Assembly (NCBI RefSeq): GCF_032362555.1
Contig: NC_083511.1
Coordinates: 5,642,001-5,706,000 of the forward strand
Source: Amyelois transitella
Lineage: Eukaryota; Arthropoda; Insecta; Lepidoptera; Pyralidae
Direction of reading: 5' to 3'
Length of the DNA: 64,000 nt
Under the pieces are notes generated by a model. It did no database searches, was not told the origin of the DNA, and saw nothing but the letters and a program-made list of their open reading frames with translations. The position numbers and the translations under genes were made by a program. Of this stretch, positions 12,101 through 24,800 are shown in pieces; the first letter of the stretch is position 1; the number at the start of each line of letters is the position of its first letter.

Positions 12101-12284
12101 AGTTGAAACCAACCTGCATTTATCGATTACCACAAACCTTGATCATTTATGTCATCTCTTCGTATCATTCTTTCTCTCGTTCTATGAATCGAAAAATCAT
12201 AAAAAAATATATCATCTGCTGAAGTGATTTAGGTCACAGTCTACAGTGACCGGCATCAGGCATAAAAATAAATGCGTGTCCCGG

Positions 12285-12375
12285 CCGGCGTAGAGCGATT
12301 CGCGACATTTACATCGGCTGCACTTTCTATTTACGACGCCGCGCCAGGCCTCCCCGGAGACCACTTATAACGCGT
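12285..12375 (+). promoter_or_regulatory. GC-rich patch upstream of first SDR coding exon
   Basis: A CpG-rich segment (tcccggccggcgtagagcg ... gccgcgccaggcctccccgg) lies about 330 bp upstream of the SDR start codon in otherwise AT-rich sequence. It could be a proximal promoter or 5' UTR. I see no clear TATA box or initiator. Confidence 0.25.
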
Positions 12376-12698
12376 GATCCGATTGACCTTAGATATTTCC
12401 ATTATCAAAATTACTTAATGAGTACGAGTACAGTGCTTACTTTTCCTCACTTCGAAACCTATTCTTTTCAATACAAAAAGTCATTTGCGCGTTGCCCCGG
12501 CTTACTTTGTGAATCGCTGCATTCACAAAGTACAGGTTCTCGTAACCTTATTACATTAAATTAATAGATAAACTTGGCAAACTAAAATGATCATATTTAA
12601 AACTTTTATTTAGGTAAATAAGGTGATAAGTGTATTCTATAGTAACAGTTAGTGTTAAGAAGTGATTTGCATTCAGTGGGATAGATTCGGTGTCCAGA

Positions 12699-12809
12699 AT
12701 GGTGGCAGGCGACGTGACCAGGAGGGCGTCCATCACGGCGCCGTCCATGCATCGGAGGCCGTCCGCAAGGAGAGGCTCACTCATTAAAGGCCAACAATCG
12801 CAGTCACAG
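12699..12809 (+). CDS. SDR gene, coding exon 1
   Basis: 37 codons encoding a basic, Ser/Arg-rich cytosolic N terminus (RRASITAPSMHRRPSARRGS). It ends CAG|gtaatt in phase 0. A LINE fragment begins only about 25 bp past the donor. A likely upstream acceptor at 12669-12676 leaves 22 nt of 5' UTR in this exon. Confidence 0.75.
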
Positions 12810-15800
12810 GTAATTATACATACATACATAAAGTCACGCCTCTTTCCCGGAGGGGTAGGCAGAGACTACCTCTTTCCACTTGCCACGATCTCTGCATATT
12901 TCCTTCGCTTCATCTACATTCATAACTCTCTTCATGCAAGCTCGGCGGTTTCGGGTACTTTTGACCTGACCCTTTACCAGGACTTCCTTAATTTGATCAA
13001 GATAAGTTCGTCTAGGTCTTCCCACTCCGACCTTTCCCTCCACACCTTAATTATAATCATATATAATACAAAATTAATGGATACTATGTAGGAACTCAAC
13101 TCAACTCACGTGAACGGAAATCTTGGCATGAATAATAATGCCATAATTCTGCTCGTATAACCTGGAGGTTGATAGAGTGATGTGGTGATAAGATAGGCCA
13201 TATTTAATGGTTTGTATTAAACCTACATATTCTCCGCTATTGTCACGCTCATATCTATCTATCTTCTATACATATAATAAAATTGTAGAAAAGTGCTGTC
13301 TGTACATTGAAAATAAAAATAAAAAAAATAGCAGGGGTTATTGTTATGTCGATGTCGAACCCAAAAACGTAATTAACTTTTTTTTTGTCTGTTTGTCGGT
13401 TTGTCTGTTTGTCGGTTTGTCTGTTTGTCTGTTCACGCTAATCTCAGAAACGGCTGAACCGAGTTGGATGCGGTTTTCACGAATATATTGTGGTATGCTT
13501 CAGTTATGCTTTAGTGTTTGTTTCATGTCAATCGGTTCATAAATAAAAAAGTTATGTCAAATTAAAGAATCACGTCGAACACTATTCTATGCTTATACAT
13601 AGGCACCATTAATCTCCGCAACTATTTGACGGATTTGATTGAAATTTTGTACCGACATATTTTAGAGCCTGGCGCAACATAAAGACTACTTTTTACCACG
13701 GGAAAACATCCGTTTCCCATGGGAATCGGTAGTATATTGTTTTTTTTAACGCCTGTTCCGGTCAACGAACGACGTCGATCATTGTTACTAGATAGGTAAA
13801 TTACAATCTTCTATACATATAATAAAATTGTAGAAAAGTGCTGTCTGTACATTGAAAATAAAAATAAAAAAAATAGCAGGGGTTATTGTTATGTCGATGT
13901 CGAACCCAAAAACGTAATTAACTTTTTTTTTGTCTGTTTGTCGGTTTGTCTGTTTGTCGGTTTGTCTGTTTGTCTGTTCACGCTAATCTCAGAAACGGCT
14001 GAACCGAGTTGGATGCAATTTTCACGAATATATTGTGGTATGCTTCAGTTATGCTTTAGTGTTTGTTTCATGTCAATCGGTTCATAAATAAAAAAGTTAT
14101 GTCAAATTAAAGAATCACGTCGAACACTATTCTATGCTTATACATAGGCACCATTAATCTCCGCAACTATTTGACGGATTTGGTTGAAATTTTGTACCGA
14201 CATATTTTAGAGCCTGGCGCAACATAAAGACTACTTTTTACCGCGGGAAAACATCCGTTTCCCATGGGAATCGGTAGTATATTGTTTTTTTAACGCCTGT
14301 TCCGGTCAACGAACGACGTCGATCATTGTTACTAGATAGGTAAATTACAATCATTAATAGAATATGTTATAGTTACTTATTACCTTGGAATTGACTGGAT
14401 TACCATGGGAAAAAAATTAAAAGGGCTCATCTAAATTCTTTCTACTTAAGTTAGTTTAGGCTGATATCATAAACTATAAGAATAATTTACCGAGGGAAAT
14501 CATAGTACTCCCATGGGAATGAAAAAACATTGTTCTTTTACGGCTGAAGGTAGTTTGTAAGCTGTTGAATTTTAAGAATAATGTCGAACAGATTCCTTCC
14601 AGTTTCCCGTGGGTCTGAGATGTTATCCCGCGGTAAAAAGTAACATAAGTGTTGTTATTTCCAAGCCTAAACTAACTGTTTGCCAAATTTCATCCATATC
14701 TGTTCAGTAGTTTTTGCGAGAAAGACTAACAAATATGCGTCTATACAAAGTTTCGCGTTTATATTATTAGTAAGAGTTAATTCTATTACGAATAACTACT
14801 TTTTTTCTCTGTTAGTAGAATTTACTGAAACTTTATAATAATTTTTATTTATAATAAATATCTTTATAGAGAAGTTAAATAAAAATTATCGGTTTAGGAA
14901 TCGCGGTTCAGCTTAGGATGGACGTTTGTCGGTTGCATACGACGACTGCGCGCGCGGGTAGGTATATAAAGCGCGCCGAGAACCGCGCCGCGCCATTAAA
15001 GTAGGTTTTTTAGCTACCCAAAATGACTGTGATTATGATCCAAAATAAAAATAAGTATATATTTAAAAAAAACGCTGCTCATAGTCACTATTCCACGCGA
15101 ACGAAGTCGCGGGCACAGCTAGTAACTAAATAAAAACAATATTGCGATTTCTATTATTACACTATCTCAATATCTTAGATTACCAATTATCTTATATTTT
15201 GTTTCCTTTTCTATCATAAGCTTAATGAATAAGGGGTAACTATTTCATTTTTTTTTATTAGAGACATGACTCCGCTTTTTATTATGACGTGAAACGGAAC
15301 AGCGATAGAACGGGACCTAGCACAATTATGTAGTCTATAAAGTGTAACTATAAATTTACAAAAAAGAATAGGACCACTCCATCTCTTTCCCATGAATGTC
15401 GTGAAAGGCCACTAAGGGATAGGCTTACAAACTTGGGATTCTTTTTTAGACGATGGGTTAGCAACCTGTTTGAATCTCAATTCTATCATTAAGCTTAATA
15501 GGTGAACGTGGCCATTCAGTATTTTCAAGACTGTTGGCTCTGTCTACCCCGCAAGGGATATAGACGTGACCATATGTATGTATGTATAAATTTACAGCAA
15601 AATCACCGAGCTTCACAATCACTTCAATTAAAAGCCAGTAAAATCTGATTTCGTGGTTATACTGATTTTATTTAATCGATGTATCCGATTGCCAAAGGTC
15701 AACATCGCTTACCAAATGCTGGCAGGATATGTTGGAGTTTGTTATCACAAAAACACTCGTTAGATCGCCCACGTCATTGGTTTACACCTCAATAATTGTT

Positions 15801-18800
15801 TATGGTTGGCCGATTTCCACTTTTGGAATTGAGGAAAAATAAAACTGCGAACAGTGCAAAGCTTGTTTGAGGTTTAAAAAGTGATTTCAGCGTTTTTTTT
15901 ATTATGCTAACATTTAAATCATGGATCTAATAAATGTGTATAAAATCTTCATAGACTGAAAAATGGTGTAAATTTTTTGAAAAATTATTTTTGAACCATA
16001 CTTCTTTACTCATATTGTAAATGCGGACGTTTGTCTGTATATATTTCGAAAGTCAACGTCAAAAATACGTATGTATGATACACGGATTTGGATGATAATA
16101 CTATTACACCAACCAGTAAAAATACTCAGTTCATAACGTTTTATAAATAAATACAAATATCTTATAATCAAACAAACAAAAGTCGCATTATACCTACTCG
16201 TATCCACAGTTCAAAGAATGTTCTGGAATATAAGATTAAATTTGAGATCTTTCTTTTAATATCACGATGTCTATATTTCTACAAGTTTATACTTTTATTA
16301 TGAATGCCATGTCAAATAGTTCTATTTCTGTAGAATTTTTTGTAGAAATTTTACCTACAAAGAAGATAACAAGATCATCTCCACAACTTGTATCGTGTAT
16401 CACTTGCGGGGTAGACAGAAACAACAGTCTTGAAAATACTGAAAGGCCACGTTCAGCTGTATGGCTTGTAGTTGCAAGTGAGATTTAAATAGTAACAGAT
16501 TGCCAGCCCATCGCCTACAAGGGGAATCCCAAGTTTATAAGCCTATTATTATCCATTAGTCGCTTTTTACGACATATATGGGAAACATATGGAGTGATTA
16601 AAATTGGAGGAATAGGCCTTTGCCCGCAATAGTAGGATACAACTTTCAGGTTACCCAGGCTATTAAATTAACTCTGGTCGCTTAATATACTGATGCTATT
16701 TTCCCAAATCATGCAAAACAAAAATGCAAAATTCGTCTTAAAGGATGCAATCACTGCACGTAGTCATGTTACCAAATATATTTTTGTACCTATTAGTTTA
16801 CTATTCTTAATTCGCCGCGGCTCCACCCGCGTATACCGTCATGACCAAAACTCATGACCATTCGTCTCTAAGTGCACACGTAGACCACAAAAAGAACTTA
16901 CAGGCCTTTCAAATCTAAAGAACCGGCGATTTACGCATTTCGTAACCATTCAATCAGTCAGTATATCTATTTTATATATAGTACTACCTTAGACCTGCGG
17001 CACTATCTACCTTGAAAGGATCCTGTCTTTCTCCACATTCACACAATGCAAAATTTTGGTTAATTATTTCTGGTTGTGTTGCAGGAAGTACCATGGGACA
17101 TCATCGACCGCTGCGCGCTGCCGATAGTGTTGTGCCACGCGTTGGCCGTGGTGCTGTCCACGGTGCTGAACGCGTTACATCTCAGCCAAATATCCGTCTT
17201 CACGCTATTTCTCTGGTTTGCCATCTCCGTCACTGGCTCGCTTTGGTTCTACCACAATCTTCAGGTAAGCTGGGACCGCCAACAACAGAGGAAAAAAAAC
17301 GTGACGTCATCGACTAGTACGCGCTAGTGTTGTTCCACGCGTTCGCCGTAGGGCTGTCCACTCAACCAGATGCTCGCATTCACGCTGTTCTTCTGGTTTG
17401 CCATCTTCATCACTGGCTCACTCTAGGCGACCGCGATTTGTAGATAGGCATTCAATGTTTGAAATAAAACTACCTAGACGTTTAATAACGTATAATTGTA
17501 AAACTGTGCGTCAAAACTTATTTTTTATCACCGAATGGCTTAGGTAAGGCTAAGCTCTTGGAGCCTGGAGTAATAAAATAACAACCCCATTCATGTTTTA
17601 TATAACTGATATAGAGACTTATAGTGAACTTTATACAAATTAACAACCATTTCCAATCTCCATAGCGAGACATTAAAGTTAATCATGTCATATGTATGTT
17701 ATGAGCGTTGGAAGTTCATTAACACTGGGACTTTAAACTTTTGGCTCACACGACTTCAGGCTGTTATCCCGTCTAGAACGTGTCAAAACCTAGATTGGCG
17801 CGTTAACCCTAGAAATTATATTTAGTTTTTCTTCTAGACGGAGGTAATATTTAACAACTCCGTGTCTGGCTCTGTACGCCCACACTTTTCTTATATATAT
17901 ATTCACATTCAATCTTAATATACATCATAAAAGTCATAGCTTATTACGCTTACAGACATCTCATTTAGTATAAGAAATCATGTTTGTTAGAAACCCTCGA
18001 CATCGTCAAATTACAATCTATAAAAAAAATATATGAGTATCATTCTAAGAGGACTCACCTGATTTCGGTTTACGTAAAATTGATCATTGTTTTAGACCAG
18101 CATATTATTCCCAACGAACATATTGAAAATATCTGTTAAACATGGGTAAGTATATATGTATATGTAACAAAGATACAAATAAGGACTAAAATTAACCGTA
18201 AATGAACTATAACCTGCAATTATACAATTGAATATTACATTGGAAATCTTCTAGAGAAATTTAAAATCTTTTTCAGAACTTCACTTAAATTCTAACATCA
18301 ACCTTATGTACAAGATTACATATATTGTTTAATGCTTATCAGTGCTCATATAGTAAAAGTAACCTAAAAATTTAGGCAACTGAATCTGGAAACTGCTTAT
18401 AAGTTTCCTCGCAACGTAGCGGAGATCAAACAAGAACCAATTCGTGTAAAATTATCACCTGTCTTATTAACTTACTTACCTTATTAGACCCTAGGATGGT
18501 CTGAACTCACCCCTAGGGAAAGGCGCAATCGGGACTAACATTATAAGGTTTATTAACAGCTCGTTCACATTTAGCTAACTTCGGATGTAAGAGGAAATAT
18601 TAAAGTACCTATGCAAAATTAACAAACATTTGCCAAAAGTTCTGCCAATTTCACCACAATTCTTCCAAAACCATTACATGAAAATACCTAAATAGAAATA
18701 ATAAGAATGTAAGTTTCGCAAGACTAGCTTAATAAAACAACTAACAAGCAGACCGTTCTTTTATGTCTTCCGCTTGTTTTGAAGTCATTTTAAATAAACT

Positions 18801-21800
18801 TTATTCATTTAATTCTTGATTGTGACTGTGAAATACTTTTCATGTGAACGTATCTTACGTTCACATGAAAAGTATATACTTCTTCTTTTGATAATTGGAT
18901 CAGATAATCGTAAAACTAAGATGATCATAATTTCGTAAAGTCTTTTGAATATCCCCAAAGCGCTGATATAAATATTTAACCACTGGATCAACTCACGCTC
19001 GCGCTTGGAACAACTATTTTTACCATTCAAAAAGACAAACGTTTTCTGCTGAAATCATTAAATACCTGGGTGACCGAGCTGTCCTCGGTGGATGTCAGAA
19101 AAACAATAAACATAAAACATAAAACATAAACATAAGATTACCTCTTTATCTCTTAGTAGACAGAGCCTACAGCATTAAAAAGACTGAAAAGTCACGTTCA
19201 GCTGTGATGCAACGGAGAGTCAAATGGTAACAGGTTGCTAGCCCATCGCCTAATCCCAACTGTATGTGAAGAGTTCAAAACACACTATGTTCTTCGCTTC
19301 CAGATTCGAAGCCAGTACTGCGTGTGTTAAATGTGTGTACCTATTCCCTTACCACATCCATGAGAAAGAGATGGAGTTGTCTCTTTTTTATTAAAGTGCC
19401 GGAAATATATATTAATGAAATATAGTATAAACAAAATATAATAAAAATGTAGACGTACGAGTAGTATATTTCAAATTTCAACGCATTAGAGCCGTTTTAG
19501 AGAACGCGAGCGTAAATAATTTTGCTTATTTAACAGTATAGGATTAATGTTTAAACAATCTTATGTTACTTTTACTCTATTAAGATTTTTAAAATATCTG
19601 AAATCATCAAATTATTGTGAATGGTACACAAGCAAGGAATGACATGAAACCCCCGAGACACGTGACGAATAATTTAAAAACTGTTCGTGACATTGCATGC
19701 TATGTGACGACAAAATTCATTTTCATAAAATTCATATTTTTATCAAGATCGTCTACGGTATTAACATTATTAAAGAAGCACACTTATCTGCAAAGCATTC
19801 TTTAGTAGTATTAAATGTGTTCTTAGGAGAGCATTATGCTAATGAAGTTTACCTGGCGAAGTAAAACTTGAAACTACCAATTTGAACGCTTTGAATGCGA
19901 ATGTCAATCCTTCGAGTCTTGTCACTATTGGCTCTGTCTAAGCCGGAAATACCTATGCAAATATAACTTCTGCATTTGCAATAATTTTGGACTGTGAAAA
20001 TTATCTAAATAATGGCTACGGTTCAAGGAAAATGATTCAAGCTGAAATCTGTTATGTATCGGTTCCATCAATTTCTACTTATACCGGCGAACAAACAATA
20101 AACATTTAGCATTATAATCGAAATCTACTTATTTAAGTCTGTGTATTTTAAATGACTGAATTTCGCTACCTGCGTCAGACACAAACTCAGTTTGGCACTA
20201 ATACTAAGTATGCTACGAGTATGTATCTGAAAAACATGTAAACACAAATTTCGCAACGATGGTTAAATCAGAAATTGGAAGCAGTCAGGTTGCAGTGGTT
20301 GATGCTAGTTTAGTTGCACACGATACGAACAAGTAAATTGACCGGCGGTCACGAACAACGTGGAGGTTAATTCTGAAATAAGCGGTTGATTTTCAATAAA
20401 TGGAAATGTGGCATACTTGATGTTCTTGAACAGATCATGCAGGTCATATTCTTAAGTGTACCTTAACTTACAACTAACCATTATCATTTGCAATTTTATA
20501 GGTATTTACATAAAAAGATGAGAGGAAAAGAGTGCATTTCCTCGTCATTAAGAATGATTGATGTATTAAAAATAATGATTTTACATCAACACGCCCATGT
20601 CACAAATCGATTACACATAGAATTTACCCTGCCATCGCAAGTTCTGTACGACCTTGAGGCGAGCGAAAACGGGTGCCTTATCTAAACTGGTGAATTTCTA
20701 AAAAATAAGCCTACATTTGTATTTTTGGTAGCTGTTGCCTGTGACTTCATTCCCCAATAACTCAATAAAAATGCTGACCCTTGTATTTAGCCTTAGAGAG
20801 TAAGAATATTATGTTCACCAAATTTTAAGACAAATAGATCTATGAAAACCGCATTCCAATCACAGCAATATTTAGCGTGTGATGAACACACATGCATACA
20901 TACAGACATAATAATTTTAATTAAAAATGGCAGTTATACTTCTGAGTATAATATATCTCCCATGTTGATTTATTGACAATTTCTTTAAAGTAGACATCGA
21001 TCAAATACTGTTTTATTATATTTATAGTTATGAATTAAGTGATTTAAACATTCATGATATCACAAAAAATTAATTCAATTACTTATTAATTGCAATTGCA
21101 GAATCGGCCGCCAGTTAGTGGGTATGATCTCGATACGGGCCATGCAGGCCGTCCCACCGGCAAATGTAAATCACCTTCACGTATAAATCAATATTGGTTC
21201 TTCGGCTACTAAACGTATTTCCGGAGTAAGTAAAATACTGAATGAATTTATGGAATACATGTAATTTTCTTCAAAAATAAATTCAGACCTTTTCCATAAA
21301 ACAGAAGTCAGACTGAAACTGAAGACAAGTCAAGGACGACAGTACGACATGGCCCCTTTTAAATTAAGTTTCGTCAGCGCAAAAATATATAAATAAGATA
21401 ATGCGTGCGCGAGTGAGACCCGCCACCGCTCATTTCAACATAATGACCTAATCATCAAACTGATTTTACACAATATTGGTTTAAAGATAATCCAAAAGGA
21501 CTGATATAAAAAATAATGCAATAAGAGAATGAAAAAGGTCTATGCATTCCCATAAAGCACACACGTTAATGTCAGCGGTAAATTGGAACAATTTTCTATT
21601 TATAAAAAAAAAATATCATCTGATTGTATTTAAATTCGTAAAAACTAATAACTGCATTAGACGAGTCGATATTTATATGATAGAGAAAATTCTATTCGCC
21701 TGCAAATCCATGCCGAGCCGCTAGTTATGTAGCTATACATCGCATTCCTTGTTGTATTTTGTGTAAAAAATTTAACTTTTACTATAATAGTAAAATTATT

Positions 21801-24800
21801 GCAAAATTGAACATTTCAATTTATAGTTTTTTTTTAAATAAAAAACAAACAATACACGTATTTACAATTGACAAGCAAAGCGACAGTCAAAGTCACTAGA
21901 ATATAAACTTAGCTAGAACAATTGCGCCAAATTGTTTAGCAAATAAATAGGTATAACGAAGTCTACATGTTACAAAGTGTTCTTGAATATTTCATTACCA
22001 TTAATATGTGGTCCCATTAACATATGAAGGAGCTCATAAAATTGGAATTTGCCGCGAAAACAGCATCTGAAGCCCTATAGAGACCATGAATATTCATAGT
22101 ATTTCATACTTCACATCATTGCAAAATAAAATGGAACACAAATGTGTCATCACATCATGTGTTTTTATTCGCTCCCAAAATTTTATCGGTTTTGTTTTAA
22201 AGAGGCGGACTTGAGGCAAATAGGACTTTACGAATTTTTATTTGCGAAGTTACTTTCCCTAAACTCTCTTCCTATTCAAAAGTATTATGCACCAAAATAG
22301 ATAATCCAATATGTTTTATGAATACGAAGTGTTAGTAAGTACAATTCAAGAACGTCGGCAAAGAACGAACACCTTACCGACTCGACCAATGCGTTAAAAT
22401 GTGTAATGCTCACAGGTTCAAATCCCACCTCGACCATGTGCCAGGGACTTTTTTTAAACGGTTTTATTTAGCTCACCCCGTTTGTTTTATTCTTGGGTCA
22501 AATTTAGTAATTCAAATTTCACCCTCTTCCTGTCAACCGATTAATCTGAAATTTTGTATACACTTTGGATTTTGGTGACAATATAATTATGTTTATTCAT
22601 TATCATTATAAATTCAAGATGGCCGCCGTTACAAAATGGCGGATAATTTAGGTTTCATTAATCCCATCAATATGGGTATCAAATGAAAGGGCTCAACAAG
22701 CAGAATACAATATACTATAAAAAATTGAAATCCAAGATGGCGGCCTCTACAAAATGGCGGATAACTTAGGTTTTATCAATCCCATCAACATGGGTATCAA
22801 ATGAAAGGTCTCAACAAGTAGAATACAATTTACTATTCAAAATTAAAATCTAAGCAGTGGGATAAAATGTGAATTAAACAGAATGCGAAATAAAAACTAA
22901 AAACTAGAAAATAAAAATAGGTAAAAAAACTTTTTAAGTTAAACGGTTTTATGTTAAACATACATTGCAATGTTTAATATAAATGTACTAAAAACCAAAA
23001 AATAATAAAATAGATACAGTCGTGGGAATTATAAACATATGCATAGACTAGACTAAAATAAAACCGTGGGGCACGTCAATTGTCTACAAATTATAGACTT
23101 AATGTGCGATAGAAGAATCGTTTAATTCGTCGTTAGGCAGTTGGCCCGCAGACGGTGCGCAAATTACTTACTATTTTGCTGGCTAGCGAGGAATCGTTTC
23201 ACTGCTCGTAGTTTGTCTTTAATCGACAAAACTTATGATAAAAGTACTACTCGCTCAACATTATGAAACCCTAAAACTCGCTTAATCGAGCTTGCTAACT
23301 TGTTTCCACATTCTAGCCCTACTTATCACACGTCCATCGTTGTCGGTTGAACAACTGCCTAATTTTAGTGTAACATTACAAAACAAACATTTTAATCAAC
23401 GATTGTAGACAATTGACGTGCCCCACGGTTTTATTTTAGTCTAGTCTATGCATATGTTTATAATTCCCACGACTGTATCTATTTTATTATTTTTTGGTTT
23501 TTAGTACATTTATATTAAACATTGCAATGTATGTTTAACATAAAACCGTTTAACTTAAAAAGTTTTTCAAAATTATGTGCATTGGTTTGAATACTTACCG
23601 ATGCTCTTACGGTGGGGTGACATCATGAGGAAACTGCACATTCAAGTAGCCGGATGTGTGACTGTGATCCAATACGGGTTTAGGTTTCCCTGCAAAGGTG
23701 GGTGACGACAGATGAGAGTTGCTTCGTGTAAAAACCTGACTTACCCAATCCAAGATCCATGTTCGAGGTTGTACCCCGGGATCCTCTAATCCTCATGTAA
23801 CTATAGCCATAAGGAGAACAATTTTGGTGGTTTCTATATTTTGTGAAAGCGTCCTTGTTTCCACGTGCAATAATTTAACTTTCAGGAGCTGGTTTGGTTA
23901 GGTAGCTTTACCCGTTTTAATTTTATTTTTACCTATAATTTTCGTATCCGCTCTCAATATTATTAGGAGTAACGATATTATCGACAATTGACAAGTTATC
24001 ATTATATCATACCTACCATAGATTTTTTTTTAAGTATACCTTCATAGAAAATACCTGCAAAGGTCATGAAGAGAAGTCGTTATTTAGTAGTCTTAGTAAC
24101 CGTATTGTCTATTTCTAGGTTAAATAAAACGATAAAGTTCATTTTATACGCCCACTGGCGGATTATCACAGGTAAAAGTAGGTATCTGTTCTGAAAATGT
24201 GTGCTATCTTCGTGAACTAGAACGTTTTATTTAAAAATTTAATTATGAAAGTTTTAGCTTAAAAAGGTCACATAGAGAGTACTAAATTTTACTAACATAC
24301 CTTTTAAGGGATTGTGACAGAGAGTGATTACGAATCAATCAATCAATTATTACCAATACATATAATTCCAAAATTATTTATTACGACGAAGAAATAGTAA
24401 ACAAGCATGAATTTGAAAAAAATAAGTCTGTCTGTTTGTATATTTGTTTGTACACGTTGTAGTTGTTTGTTCAACTTAAGGAGCATTTTCTGTTGGCGTA
24501 TAAAAATCGAAGATCTGAGACACCTGATGAAGAACCATTTAGACCAGCTAAATCATCCGAATTATGGAAAAGGCGTCAATAATTAAAGTTATTCTACCTG
24601 ATGATAATTCAGTCCATTAGTTTTGACTTTATTCATTACAAACAATAACACGAATCTTTTTTCTCTATATAATATTAGTATGGATTATTAAATATGTGCT
24701 GTCAACCGCATACGCCCTGGGGCTCCCCTTCCCTGAGAGTATCGGAATATTAAGTATTTTTTTTCAATCCAAAGTATATCCTATATAATGCCAAATTACT

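Larger units (their letters stand above)
13262..15122 (+). mobile_element. Helitron-like non-autonomous element with tandemly duplicated 5' module
   Basis: It starts tcttctatacatataataaaattg and ends gcgggcacagctag followed by T, giving TC...CTAG-type ends as in Helitrons. Two near-identical 545/544-bp modules (13262-13806 and 13807-14350) each carry a GTTTGTCG/GTCTGTTT simple repeat; a further 770 bp follows. No Rep/helicase coding sequence is present. Confidence 0.55.

Noticed and set aside
13207-13542. 111-codon plus frame containing a VCLSVCLFVGLSVCLF repeat as a secreted or membrane peptide
   Set aside because: It is translation of the GTCTGTTT/GTTTGTCG simple repeat in the Helitron-like module.
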